DNA of 64,000 nt. Source: Pseudogemmobacter faecipullorum (lineage in GTDB: Bacteria; Pseudomonadota; Alphaproteobacteria; Rhodobacterales; Rhodobacteraceae). Positions 44,634 to 53,481 of the stretch are shown piece after piece. The stretch spans positions 62,001 through 126,000 of the forward strand of contig NZ_JACDXX010000011.1 in assembly GCF_020539525.1 (NCBI RefSeq), in the 5' to 3' direction. Every line of letters starts with the position of its first letter. Within the stretch, counting starts at the first letter, position 1. The position numbers and the translations under genes were made by a program. The notes below the pieces were generated by a model that saw only the letters and a list, made by a program, of their open reading frames with translations, made no database searches and was not told where the DNA came from.

Positions 44634-44658
44634 AAAGGCCCGCCAGGGGCGGGCCTTT
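44634..44658 (-). terminator. Hairpin after the FrcK-like kinase gene
   Basis: AAAGGCCCGCC (44634-44644) pairs with GGCGGGCCTTT (44648-44658) around a three-base AGG loop. On the minus strand the stem ends in CCTTTT, just after the kinase gene. It separates the kinase from the downstream importer genes, though read-through is possible because the T tract is short. Confidence 0.65.
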
Positions 44659-44680
44659 CATCGCGGGCGGCTGCCAGCGA

Positions 44681-45292
44681 TCAGTTGCGCAGGGTGAAAT
44701 CGACCTTCAGACTCTGCTCGCGGATCAGCTCGGCATTGATCATATCATTGCCATCAACATGTTCCGCCACTTCTGCCCCGGAACAGCCGAGATCGGTCCA
44801 GCGTTGAGTCAGCCGCCGCCGCAACTCCTCTTCCGGTACCTCAATATAGGCGGTCAGATCGAACAGCGGGCGCAGCTGGGCCCAGGGACCGCTGGCAAGC
44901 GCGAGATAATTGCCTTCGACCACGACATGTCTGATCTCCGGCAGCAGACGCCCGGCCGCCCCGCGCACCAGATCAAGACGGCGGTCAAACACCGGGGTAA
45001 TCACCTCTTCGCCTGCCCGGATCCGGTGCAGCATCGCCGCGAGGCCCGGGATGTCAAAGGTCTCGGCAACGCCTTTGCGATGGCGCAGGCCGAGATGATC
45101 GAGCAGGATATTGTCATAATGATAGCCGTCAGCCTGGAGGATATCGGCATGGCTCAGCCGCTCGGCGAGGCGGCGGGCCATGGTGGATTTCCCCGCCCCG
45201 GGCGGACCGGCCAGCGCGATGAGAAAGCGGCTCTTCCCGGCCGAACGGCTTTCAATAAGACGGGCGAGGGCATCAAGGCTGTGATCAGACAA
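44681..45292 (-). CDS. FrcK-like nucleoside/sugar kinase family P-loop protein
   Basis: A 203-residue P-loop NTPase from a TTG start at 45292. It has Walker A ALAGPPGAGKSTMARRL (about 26-42), HADILQADGYHYDN, RRKGVAETFDI-type and VVVEGNYLALASGPW segments typical of the uridine kinase/pantothenate kinase-like FrcK family found with fructose importers. It probably phosphorylates an imported sugar, though FrcK's reaction is not firmly established. It overlaps a possible 40-residue upstream ORF, and its start codon choice depends on that coupling. Confidence 0.78.
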   Translation of the reverse strand: MSDHSLDALARLIESRSAGKSRFLIALAGPPGAGKSTMARRLAERLSHADILQADGYHYDNILLDHLGLRHRKGVAETFDIPGLAAMLHRIRAGEEVITPVFDRRLDLVRGAAGRLLPEIRHVVVEGNYLALASGPWAQLRPLFDLTAYIEVPEEELRRRLTQRWTDLGCSGAEVAEHVDGNDMINAELIREQSLKVDFTLRN

Positions 45293-45407
45293 TGCTCTGC
45301 CCCGATTTCAGGATCAGCGCAGGGGTGCTGGTGACCCCGTCAGGCAGAGCCATCTGTGAAAACGTCGCGATTTTCCCGATTTTTGCAATGTCAGCAAAGA
45401 ACAGCAA
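45285..45407 (-). CDS. Possible small coding region coupled to the kinase gene
   Basis: On the minus strand a TTG at 45407 (or GTG at 45413) follows GGAGGAGG and opens a 40-residue frame that ends eight bases inside the kinase start. The peptide contains ADIAKIGKIATF and DGVTSTPALIL, the latter like a thioredoxin-fold cis-Pro segment. It may be a small protein, a remnant of a larger gene, or a coupling leader that lets ribosomes reach the kinase TTG. Length and TTG start limit confidence. The 45414-45675 stretch upstream is AT-rich with no gene; it may hold the kinase promoter. Confidence 0.35.
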   Translation of the reverse strand: MLFFADIAKIGKIATFSQMALPDGVTSTPALILKSGQSIV

Positions 45408-45675
45408 GGGCACCTCCTCCAGGATCTATTTTCAATCTGCTATAATAAATAATCAAGCCAAAAGCTGGCCTGGGAAGAAGTGCCGTCCTGTGGATGGGCA
45501 GAAAGCGAGACGCCTGAGCGGTCAGCGAAAATTATCCTGAATTTAATGTATAATAATGAATATATTATCCTTCTCGCGGAGAATGCCCGTGCAGGCGGGT
45601 GAACGGATTTTATCCCGTGAGGCCTGACTTGAATGATGTGTTTCGCTGAAAGAAAGCAGAATCACCGGGGCAGGG

Positions 45676-48288
45676 TCAGGTCGCGCTATCCTCGGCGGGG
45701 CGGTGCAGCGAGGCGCTGACCGCCCTGGCCAGATCGCTTTTGCGATAGGGTTTGCGCAGCAATGTGGCCCCTTCCGGCAGATGCAGCGCGCCCGCGCCTT
45801 TGATCTGCATATAGCCCGAGGCAAAGAGGACCGGCAGCCCGGGTTGCAATGTCGCGGCCTCGCGCGCCACATCAAGCCCGGTCTGCCCTTCGGGCAACAG
45901 AATATCGGTGAACAGCAGATCAAACGGGCCTTGCGCCAGCGCCTCACGGGCCGCAGCCGCATCCGGCACCATCCGCACCTGGTAGCCGAGGGAGAGCAGC
46001 ATATCGGCCGCGGTCTCGCGCACCAGAGGATCATCCTCCACCAGCAGTATATGCTGGCCCCGCCCCGGTTTATTGCCGCGCTCCGGGGCCTCAACGGGCC
46101 CGCCGCCTATGGCGTTGCCCGGCACAGCCCCTGCCAGCGGCAGGCGGATCTGCACCCTGGTGCCTGCGCCAGCGCGGCTTTCGACCGCGATCTCGCCCCC
46201 CGACTGGGCAATAAAGCCATAGACCATGCTCAGCCCCAGGCCCGAGCCGCGCCCGTTGTTCTTGGTGGTGAAAAACGGCTCATAGATCCGCGCCAGCACG
46301 TCCTGCGACATGCCGATGCCCTGATCAGCGACCGTCAGCGTGAGCGCTCCCTCGCTCAGCGCGGCGCTGATGGTGACGGTGCCGCCCTCGGGCAAGGCGT
46401 CGCGGGCGTTGAACAACAGGTTCAGCACTGCGTTTTCCAGCTGACCCGGATCAACCAGAATGGCCGGCAGGTCAGGCCCGATATCGGCCCGGATCTCGAC
46501 CGTGGGCGCGAGGCGATAGCCCAGCAGTTCCAGAAGGTTGAACATCAGCTCATCCACCCGGGTCAGTTCCGGCTGCAGCGCCTGCTGGCGCGAGAAGGCC
46601 AGCAGGCGCTCGGTCACCGAAGCCGCGCGTTCCGTTGCATCGAGCGCGCGCAGAATCCGGGGGGATAGTTCGGGGTCTTCGTAAAGGCGGTCCTGCAGCA
46701 TCTGCAGATTACCGCTGATCGCGGCGAGAAAATTGTTGAAATCATGGGCGATGCCCCCCGTCAGCTGCCCCACCGCCTCCATCCGCTGCGCCTGGTGCAG
46801 CTGGCGCTCAATGCGGCGGCGATCCGTCTGATCCATATAGACGGTGACAAATCCGCCCTCGGGCATCGGCTGGCTGCGGATCTCGATCACCCGCCCGTCG
46901 GGGTGGTGCATCTCATATGAGGCGGCGCTGCTGCTGCGCAGATCCACCGTTTCAGGATGAGAGATCTGGCCGCCATCCAGCCCGTGCAGCGTTACCCCCG
47001 CTGCCTGCATCGCCCCCGCGATGGCGCCAAAGCTCTGACCATGGCGGATGCGGTCGGCGGCAAGGCCGGTCATGGTCAGAAAGCGGGGATTCCAGGAAAC
47101 CAGGCGCTGCTCGCGGTCAAAAACCGATATGCCGTCGCTCATATTGGCAAAGGTCGCCTCGACCAGACGGTTGCCCTCGATCACCTGTTCGGCCAGCCGC
47201 TGGCGCTCGAAACTGGCATCTTTGAAAATGCTGGCGGCGCGGGCAAGGCTGCCCAGCTCGTCACTGCGCTGCAGGCCGGGGATGGCGGCATTGCGGTCGC
47301 CTGCGGCGAGCCGCGACATCGCCCGGGTCACGGCATCGAGGTTGCGGGCCAGATCGCTCAGCACATAAAGCGCGGTCAGCGCCGCCGCGCTCAGCGCAAT
47401 CACCCCCAGAATGGTGATATTGCGTTTGGTTCGCTCGAGCGTCGCGCTCAGCGCCTGGCTTTGCGCCTCGGCGGCGGCCGAGGTTGTGGCGACGATCCCG
47501 GCCACTGCCGCGCCCATATCGGCTGACAGGGTATGGATCGAGGCCAGCAGGAAACGGACCCGCTGCTGCGATTTCAGCTGCGCGCGGCGCAGATCGAAAA
47601 GGCTGCTCTGCTGATCCAGAAAACGCGGAATCCACTCCGCCCTGGGTGGGAATTCAACTGCCGCCAAACTGGCCCGCACCTGGCCGAACCGGGCCTCCAG
47701 CTGATCGAGCTGCCAGATGCCTTCGGCGATCCGGGCCACCAGAATGATCTCGACAGCCTCCGAGAACAGCTGGCGCGGCCCGGCCCAGATCGCGGCGGCA
47801 AGGGCCTCCTGGGCCTCGCTCTGGCGCTCAAACCCATATTGCAGCTCGACCATCTCGGCCCGCAATTCCAGGGAATTCCGGCTGGCCTCCAGCATTTGCC
47901 GGGTTGCCTGCGACAGGCCGCTGGCCAGGTCGCGCACCCTTTGCCCGGCCTCACCGGCGAAAGAGGCGCTGTCGGGCAGATCGGTCACCAGCAGACCCAG
48001 GTCACGGATCATGCCATCAATCCGCAGCGTTTCGGCCTCCAGCTGGTTCATCACCTCAACCGAGCTGACAAAGGGGGCCAGCGCCGCCAGCGCCGTGCTC
48101 TGATGCGCGAGCCTGGTGGCGGCGAGAATATCGGGAAGGCGTTCATCACTGAGCGAGTAAAGCGCATTGCCGGTGCGATTGAGCCCGCTGATGGCCAGAA
48201 TGCCTGAACCCAGCATCAGCGTCAGCATCGTGGCAATTGCGATCAGCAGCTTGGCCCGAACCGTGCGGGGCAGCGCGACTGCCGTCAT
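45676..48288 (-). CDS. TorS-like hybrid sensor histidine kinase
   Basis: An 870-residue kinase. TM1 (about 13-36) and TM2 (about 290-312) bracket a long, helical periplasmic domain of about 255 residues, the size and composition of TorS-type sensor domains. Then come HAMP (about 313-365), PAS (about 375-490), HisKA with H515 (GGIAHDFNN), HATPase ([18 protein letters not shown]) and a receiver domain (about 745-860) with D795 ([11 protein letters not shown]). No Hpt domain follows, unlike TorS. A good GGAGG site precedes the ATG. Together with the TorT-like protein and the response regulator it could form one sensory system for the sugar locus. Confidence 0.85.
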   Translation of the reverse strand: MTAVALPRTVRAKLLIAIATMLTLMLGSGILAISGLNRTGNALYSLSDERLPDILAATRLAHQSTALAALAPFVSSVEVMNQLEAETLRIDGMIRDLGLLVTDLPDSASFAGEAGQRVRDLASGLSQATRQMLEASRNSLELRAEMVELQYGFERQSEAQEALAAAIWAGPRQLFSEAVEIILVARIAEGIWQLDQLEARFGQVRASLAAVEFPPRAEWIPRFLDQQSSLFDLRRAQLKSQQRVRFLLASIHTLSADMGAAVAGIVATTSAAAEAQSQALSATLERTKRNITILGVIALSAAALTALYVLSDLARNLDAVTRAMSRLAAGDRNAAIPGLQRSDELGSLARAASIFKDASFERQRLAEQVIEGNRLVEATFANMSDGISVFDREQRLVSWNPRFLTMTGLAADRIRHGQSFGAIAGAMQAAGVTLHGLDGGQISHPETVDLRSSSAASYEMHHPDGRVIEIRSQPMPEGGFVTVYMDQTDRRRIERQLHQAQRMEAVGQLTGGIAHDFNNFLAAISGNLQMLQDRLYEDPELSPRILRALDATERAASVTERLLAFSRQQALQPELTRVDELMFNLLELLGYRLAPTVEIRADIGPDLPAILVDPGQLENAVLNLLFNARDALPEGGTVTISAALSEGALTLTVADQGIGMSQDVLARIYEPFFTTKNNGRGSGLGLSMVYGFIAQSGGEIAVESRAGAGTRVQIRLPLAGAVPGNAIGGGPVEAPERGNKPGRGQHILLVEDDPLVRETAADMLLSLGYQVRMVPDAAAAREALAQGPFDLLFTDILLPEGQTGLDVAREAATLQPGLPVLFASGYMQIKGAGALHLPEGATLLRKPYRKSDLARAVSASLHRPAEDSAT

Positions 48289-48537
48289 TGAGCCCTCCGT
48301 AATGCCTGGAGGGGATCCTGGCAGATGCGCGGCTCTGCTCCAAGATGGTAAAGGGCTGTCAGCTCATGCTTCCCCCTGCTCCGGCAGAATAGGGCTGCGG
48401 CGAGAGCACTGGCGGAGAGAGGGAAGCTTCGGCCTCTGCGCTGTCGGCGCGCCCTGCGCCTGCCCCGTATGGGGCTGCCGCAGGGCTTTCTTACGGCGCT
48501 TCACTCCGGGCTCATGACCCGAGCTGTGGTGCGGCCC

Positions 48538-49422
48538 TCACAGCGCCCGGGCGACGTTGCGGGCTATGGTGACGAAATTCTTCACATGGATGCCCTGATC
48601 ATCAATGCGATGATTGATCGAGACCCCGGTTTTGCCAATCGAGGGGCCAAAGCTGTGGAAGCGGATGCCATTGCGCTGCATCGATCCGACCGACTGCGGG
48701 ACAATCGCCAGCCCCTCGCCAACCGCCACCAGACCGATCGCGGTGTTCACATCCATGGTGAACAGAACCCGGTCGGTGTTAATCCCATGCGCGGCGCAGC
48801 TCTGCAGCACCTGATCGGCAAAACTCGGGCGCGGGAATTCAGGGTATAACACCAGCAGCTGGCCGGAAATCTCTTTCGGGGCGATGATCTGACGCCCGGG
48901 GAACAAAGTATCCGGGGCGCAGAGGATCAGCTCTTCGCTCATCAGCGGGCGCGACAGGATCTCGCTGTCATGCAGTTCCGGCCGGGCAATGGCGAGGTCA
49001 ATCTCGCGCCGGATCAGCCCGGCCTTCAGCCGGTCATTGTTCATGGGCAAAAGCGCCAGCTCGACCTCGGGGAAGTGCGCGCGGAAGGATTTTACCACAT
49101 TGGGCAAAATGCCATAGACCGCCGAGCCGACATAGCCGACCCGGATCCGCCCCTCCATGCCCTGGCCGATCCGGCTGACCTCGCGTTCGGTATCGCGCAC
49201 CAGGCTTTCAATCTGCAGGCCGCGTTCATGCAGGCGCTGCCCGGCCTGGGTCAGGCTGATGCCATTGCGGCCGCGGTGAAACAGCAAGACCCCGAGCTCG
49301 GTCTCAAACTGCTTGATCTGGCGCGACAGCGGTGGCTGGGCGATGCCCAGACGCTCGGCGGCCCGCCCCATATGCAATTCCTCGGCTACGGCCATAAAAT
49401 ACGCGAGGTAGCGAAAATTCAT
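48538..49422 (-). CDS. LysR-type regulator (CatR/BenM-like)
   Basis: A 294-residue regulator with an N-terminal winged helix (FMAVAEELHMGRAAERLGIAQPPLSRQIKQFE, about 9-40) and a LysR co-inducer domain. By position at the end of the cat operon it is likely a cis,cis-muconate-responsive regulator. CatR and BenM are usually divergent from the genes they control; here the gene lies downstream, in the same direction as catD. The 48289-48537 stretch upstream of the kinase start is without features. Confidence 0.82.
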   Translation of the reverse strand: MNFRYLAYFMAVAEELHMGRAAERLGIAQPPLSRQIKQFETELGVLLFHRGRNGISLTQAGQRLHERGLQIESLVRDTEREVSRIGQGMEGRIRVGYVGSAVYGILPNVVKSFRAHFPEVELALLPMNNDRLKAGLIRREIDLAIARPELHDSEILSRPLMSEELILCAPDTLFPGRQIIAPKEISGQLLVLYPEFPRPSFADQVLQSCAAHGINTDRVLFTMDVNTAIGLVAVGEGLAIVPQSVGSMQRNGIRFHSFGPSIGKTGVSINHRIDDQGIHVKNFVTIARNVARAL

Positions 49423-49477
49423 GGCCGGCCTCTCTCAGCTGTTGCCGCTGCCGCCCTGACAGCCTGGCGCTGCCGGT

Positions 49478-50251
49478 TCAACCCCGAAAGGCCGCTATCA
49501 GCTCCGCAACCGCCTGCGGCCTTTCCGCCGGGGCGAGATGGGCGACATCTGCAAGGATCTCAGCCCGCGCCCCCGGCACGGCTGCAGCAATCGCCTGCTG
49601 ATCGGCGGGCGGGGTGGCCAGATCGGCAATGCCGCCGATCACCAGCATGGGCAGGGCAAGGGCGGGCAGGTCCTGGCGCAGATCAAACAGCGCCAGCGCG
49701 GTGCAGAGCGCGGCATAGCTGCCGGCATCGGCGGCGTTGAGCGTTGCCAGCAGCTCTTCTGAAATGGGGCAGGGGGCAAAACCGGGGGCGAACCAGCGGG
49801 CTTCGGATCCGGCCCGCAGCACCCTGGTGCCTTCGCGCTGCACCAGATCGGCGCGCTCGGACCAGGCCGCAGTGCTGCCGATCTTCGCCGCCGAATTGAG
49901 CACCACCGCGCCTGACAGCAGCTCCGGGCTTTCCTTTGCCAGCTGCAGGGTGATCGCGCCGCCGATCGAAACCCCGGCACACAGAAATTTCTCGCCCGCG
50001 GCAAAGGGCGCGACTGCGGCCCGCACCGCCGCTGCCAGCGCCGCCATGGTCAGATCCCCGGTCGCAGCCGGTGAGGCGCCATGGCCTGGCAGATCAACGG
50101 CCAGCACCCGGAACTGCCCAGCAAGCAGGGCTGCAGTTTCACGCCACAGGACGGCGGCGGCCGTGCCCAGCGAGGGCAGCACCACCAGCAAGGGCAGATC
50201 TTCGCTGCCAGCCAGAAAGGTGGCCTTAAGCTGGGGAACGGTCACGGGCAT
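49478..50251 (-). CDS. catD: 3-Oxoadipate enol-lactonase (CatD/PcaD)
   Basis: Alpha/beta hydrolase of 257 residues that converts 3-oxoadipate enol-lactone to 3-oxoadipate. The nucleophile is S95 in CAGVSIGGAITLQLA; VLAVDLPGHGASPA comes before it, and the C-terminal His lies in VAHLAPAERPQAV. It follows catB by 11 bases in the cat operon. Confidence 0.83.
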   Translation of the reverse strand: MPVTVPQLKATFLAGSEDLPLLVVLPSLGTAAAVLWRETAALLAGQFRVLAVDLPGHGASPAATGDLTMAALAAAVRAAVAPFAAGEKFLCAGVSIGGAITLQLAKESPELLSGAVVLNSAAKIGSTAAWSERADLVQREGTRVLRAGSEARWFAPGFAPCPISEELLATLNAADAGSYAALCTALALFDLRQDLPALALPMLVIGGIADLATPPADQQAIAAAVPGARAEILADVAHLAPAERPQAVAELIAAFRG

Positions 50252-50262
50252 GGCAGGCTTCC

Positions 50263-51366
50263 TTATCTGCCGAGCCGGTAGCGGCTGAGTTTATCCTCAT
50301 CGACCGTGACCCCGAGCCCGGCGCCCGGACGGATCACCATCTCGCCCCCGGCGATCTGCAGCGGCTCGGTCAGCAGGTCATCACTCATATCGAGGAAGTT
50401 GGACAGCTCTGCCGCCCGGCCCGAGGTCGCCTGATAGGCCGATCCGAAGACCAGCGAGGCCATGGTGCCCAGCTGGCCGTCGATCTGATTGCCGATGTAA
50501 TTCTCGACCCCGAGCGATTCTGACAGGAAGAGCACGCGCTGCGACTGGGTAAAGCCGGTGCGCGCGGTCTTGATCGAGATCGCCGTGGCCGAACCATCGA
50601 GCAGCTCGCGCACCACCTCTGCCGGGCGCGAGACGGATTCATCGGCAAAGAACGGGATTTTGGCCTGTTTCACCAGCCAGCGCCGCCCCATCACATCATC
50701 GGCCGGGTTCAGCTCTTCGGCGAAGAGCAGATCGAGATCCTCCATCGCCCGCAGCGCCCGCGCGGAATCCGAGGCGCTCCAGCCGCGATTGCCATCAATA
50801 TAGAGATCGACCTTATCGCCGAAATGCGCCCGCAGCGCCCGGCAGACCGCAACATCGAGCTGGAAAGGAGTGCGGCCGACCTTCACCTTAAAGGTGGTGA
50901 TGCCATATTGTTCGACAAAGCTCTGCGCCACATCGACCATCTTGGCCGGATCATCAAAGCCGATCATATGGCTGACCCGCAGCCGGTCGGTATAGCCGCC
51001 CAGCAAAGTGGTGGCCTGCTGGTTCAGCAGCTTTCCGGCCAGATCCCAGAGTGCAATATCCAGCGCCCCCTTGGCACAGGGATTGCCGACAGTGCGGTTG
51101 ATCCGGGCCTGGATCTTTTCGCGCTCGAGCACATTCAGGCCAGTGATCTGCGGCGCGAAAATGCCCTCGATCACGGCTTTGATCCCGGCCTGGGTCTCAC
51201 CATAGGTGAAGGGGCGCGGCGGGGCCTCGGCCTCGCCGTAAAGCCCGTCCTCGCCATGGACACGCACCAGAATATGCTCGGCCACATGCACCGCGCCCGA
51301 GGCGAATTTCAGCGGTTTCAGATAGGGAATGGCATAGGGGATCGCTTCGATCCGGGTGATTTTCAT
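50263..51366 (-). CDS. catB: Muconate cycloisomerase (CatB)
   Basis: Enolase-superfamily enzyme of 367 residues, forming muconolactone from cis,cis-muconate. Key residues are in place: catalytic K160 and K162 (TTFKVKVG), metal ligands D191 (YIDGNRGW), E217 (FAEELNP) and D242 (FADESVSRP), and K266 (SIKTARTG). Length is typical. It lies between the GST and catD. The next enzyme, muconolactone isomerase (CatC), has no gene in the window. Confidence 0.88.
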   Translation of the reverse strand: MKITRIEAIPYAIPYLKPLKFASGAVHVAEHILVRVHGEDGLYGEAEAPPRPFTYGETQAGIKAVIEGIFAPQITGLNVLEREKIQARINRTVGNPCAKGALDIALWDLAGKLLNQQATTLLGGYTDRLRVSHMIGFDDPAKMVDVAQSFVEQYGITTFKVKVGRTPFQLDVAVCRALRAHFGDKVDLYIDGNRGWSASDSARALRAMEDLDLLFAEELNPADDVMGRRWLVKQAKIPFFADESVSRPAEVVRELLDGSATAISIKTARTGFTQSQRVLFLSESLGVENYIGNQIDGQLGTMASLVFGSAYQATSGRAAELSNFLDMSDDLLTEPLQIAGGEMVIRPGAGLGVTVDEDKLSRYRLGR

Positions 51367-51412
51367 AATTTACCTGTGCTCAGCACTGTCTGGGGCAGAT
51401 CCCTGGCGGGCC

Positions 51413-52057
51413 TCAGGCCAGGGGCCGGGGATCGTCGCGGAATTCGGTCTGCAGCACCGAGGGGCGCTGGCTGAAACTGTCGTCAAACCAGGCCGTCAGC
51501 AGGGGGCGGTTTTTGCGCCAGCCCTCAGCCTCGAAGCGGAAGTCGAAATATTTCAGCGCCACGCCGATCGCCAGCTGCCCGGCGTTGAATCCGCTGGTGG
51601 AAATGCTTGTGATATTGGCCTCAAGCCAGTCGAAAACCGCAATGCTTTTGCGCCGGTATGCGTCGATCTGCGGCTGATAGCGTGCCGCTTCCGGCCGCAT
51701 CCGGATCTCGACCAGCCAGGGCAAGGCAATGTCGAGCAGACCATTGCCGACCGCTTCCAGGGTCAGGACCTGCAGGCGCTGTTCCGGATCGGCGGGGAAA
51801 AGCTGCGGCCCGCTGGTTCCGGTCAGATCGGCCCATTCCATAATCACCCGGCTGTCCCAGAGCGGGCTTTGCCCCTCGCGCTCCAGCGTCGGGATTTTGC
51901 TCAAAGGGTTCAGCTGCATCAGCCCTTCATGCGGGATCAGCGGATCTGCGGCGGTGCGGATGATGCTGACCTGATCCATCAGGCCTTTTTCATGCAGTGC
52001 CACCATCGCCTTGCGGACATAGGGCGAACGCGGCGACCAGTGTAATGTCAGAGCCAT
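51413..52057 (-). CDS. Glutathione S-transferase-family protein
   Basis: A 214-residue GST with an N-terminal thioredoxin-like domain (LHWSPRSPYVRKAMVALHEKG; S8/S11 region near the putative glutathione site, and KIPTLE) and a helical C-terminal domain. It lies between catA and catB, which is unusual for the core cat operon, and could act on a side-product or related aromatic intermediate, as GSTs do in some ring-cleavage pathways. Its substrate is unknown. Confidence 0.8.
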   Translation of the reverse strand: MALTLHWSPRSPYVRKAMVALHEKGLMDQVSIIRTAADPLIPHEGLMQLNPLSKIPTLEREGQSPLWDSRVIMEWADLTGTSGPQLFPADPEQRLQVLTLEAVGNGLLDIALPWLVEIRMRPEAARYQPQIDAYRRKSIAVFDWLEANITSISTSGFNAGQLAIGVALKYFDFRFEAEGWRKNRPLLTAWFDDSFSQRPSVLQTEFRDDPRPLA

Positions 52058-52126
52058 CGGCGGAACCTGTCAGTCAGAAAAAACAGGCCGGGCGCGCCTT
52101 TTTGCGCCCGGCTTTTTGCACAGGGC

Positions 52127-52975
52127 TCAGGCTTTCGAGAGGGTGAAGTCGAATGCGATCTGCAGATCGACCTCCAGCTCGGGCGCGGCTTTGGTATAGG
52201 TGCCGATCAGGCTTTCTTTCACCGCAAAGACCGAGTCGTTCTCAAGATATTTGTCGCGCGAGTCGAAGACCTGGCTGATCAGACGCTTGTAGCCGTCTTT
52301 CTGCAGCATGAAATGCATATGCGAGGGGCGCATCGGATGGTGGCCCATGGCGCGGATCAGCTCACCTGCAGTGTGGTCATCGGGGATCGGATAGGCGACC
52401 GGCAGCACAGCGCGGAAGGCATAATGGCCATTCGCATCGGTGGTCAGACGACCGCGCAGGTTATAGTCGGGCTGGTTCGGATCGTGGTTCTCATAGAGAC
52501 CGTTCGGAGCATCCTCCCAGACATCGACCAGCACGCCTTCGATCGGATTGCCATTGGTATCGCGGACATGGCCCTCGAAATAGATGGTTTCCTCATTGTC
52601 AAAATGCATCTGCGAGATGGTGGCGCCCTTCGGCAGGACCGGGGGGTTCTCACGGTAGAACGGGCCCAGCACGGTCGATTCGCTGGCGCCTTCCTCGGCA
52701 CCATGGCTCAGCATATCCACCAGCACCTCAAGCCCGATGATATCCGAGAGCAGGATGAATTCCTGGCGCTTGTCATCGGTCAGCTGACCGGCACGGGCGA
52801 GGAAGTCGCAGGCAAACAGGAATTCGTCATGCTGCAGTTTCACCTCACGCGCGAAGTCATGGATATGACGGATCAGCGCGGTCAGAATGACGCGGTTGCG
52901 ATCCGTGATCGGACCGTTTTTGCCCAGAGCGGCGATGACAACATCGGTGACGGTATCAATGCTTACGGCTGACAT
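52127..52975 (-). CDS. catA: Intradiol catechol dioxygenase (CatA-like)
   Basis: An Fe(III) intradiol dioxygenase of 282 residues; the helical N-terminal domain (about 1-95) that binds phospholipid in catechol 1,2-dioxygenases is present. The four iron ligands are visible: Y161 (NGLYENHDP), Y195 (PVAYPIPD), H219 and H221 (PSHMHFM). Hydroxyquinol dioxygenases share this layout, but the neighbouring catB and catD genes favour catechol. It is the first gene of the minus-strand cat operon. Confidence 0.85.
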   Translation of the reverse strand: MSAVSIDTVTDVVIAALGKNGPITDRNRVILTALIRHIHDFAREVKLQHDEFLFACDFLARAGQLTDDKRQEFILLSDIIGLEVLVDMLSHGAEEGASESTVLGPFYRENPPVLPKGATISQMHFDNEETIYFEGHVRDTNGNPIEGVLVDVWEDAPNGLYENHDPNQPDYNLRGRLTTDANGHYAFRAVLPVAYPIPDDHTAGELIRAMGHHPMRPSHMHFMLQKDGYKRLISQVFDSRDKYLENDSVFAVKESLIGTYTKAAPELEVDLQIAFDFTLSKA

Positions 52976-53085
52976 GTTTTCTTTCTCCTCCGAAAGTCCG
53001 CCGCCCTGACTCCCCGGTCAGCCGCGCGGGCAAACTGCTTGCGTTTTCGCCTGTGCTTGTGGGCGAGGGAGCGCCGGTTCGTCCA

Positions 53086-53101
53086 GGTATGGGGCGATAC
53101 C
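53086..53101. promoter_or_regulatory. Palindrome GGTAT-N6-ATACC near catA
   Basis: GGTATGGGGCGATACC forms a perfect 5-bp-arm inverted repeat 110-125 bases before catA. The same pattern with longer arms recurs at 53245-53266. LysR-type regulators of cat genes bind ATAC-type half-sites (ATAC-N7-GTAT), so these sites use the same bases in the opposite order and could serve a related or different regulator. Confidence 0.45.
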
Positions 53102-53244
53102 TTTTCGCGATATGCGCGCAAAGCCCGACCTGAAGGCGTAATATTTCTGCGCTGCGGCTATAAAGGATGACAATAACTTACCGGCGAACTCAGGCTTCCG
53201 CCCGGGCGCTGCGAAATAATGCGCCGCAATGCAGCAATAGCCTT

Positions 53245-53266
53245 GCGGGTATCGGTTGATACCCGC
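53245..53266. promoter_or_regulatory. Palindrome GCGGGTAT-N6-ATACCCGC between catA and the permease gene
   Basis: Eight-base arms GCGGGTAT (53245-53252) and ATACCCGC (53259-53266) form a perfect inverted repeat around CGGTTG. It lies 270 bases before catA and 216 bases before the divergent permease, so it could regulate either. The 53267-53481 stretch between it and the permease shows no further feature. Confidence 0.5.
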
Positions 53267-53481
53267 GGATAAGTTGACTGCAGGGCCTTTCTTTCGCCTT
53301 CTGCGCCCGAGGAGCGAGGGGGCGGTTCACTGAGCAGAATCTTCCCGGGGAAGAACCATAGGATCAGAGATGCAAGGCTCTGATCTTACTGAATTTTCAG
53401 AATTTCTGGCAGCTCCGCCAAACCTGACCCCCCACGCATTAAACCGCGTCCGGGGACGATATCGTAATGGGAGGATATCAC

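Noticed and set aside
45292-45540. 82-codon plus-strand frame upstream of the kinase gene
   Set aside because: Weak start, no conserved motif, and the minus-strand small ORF with GGAGGAGG fits the context better.
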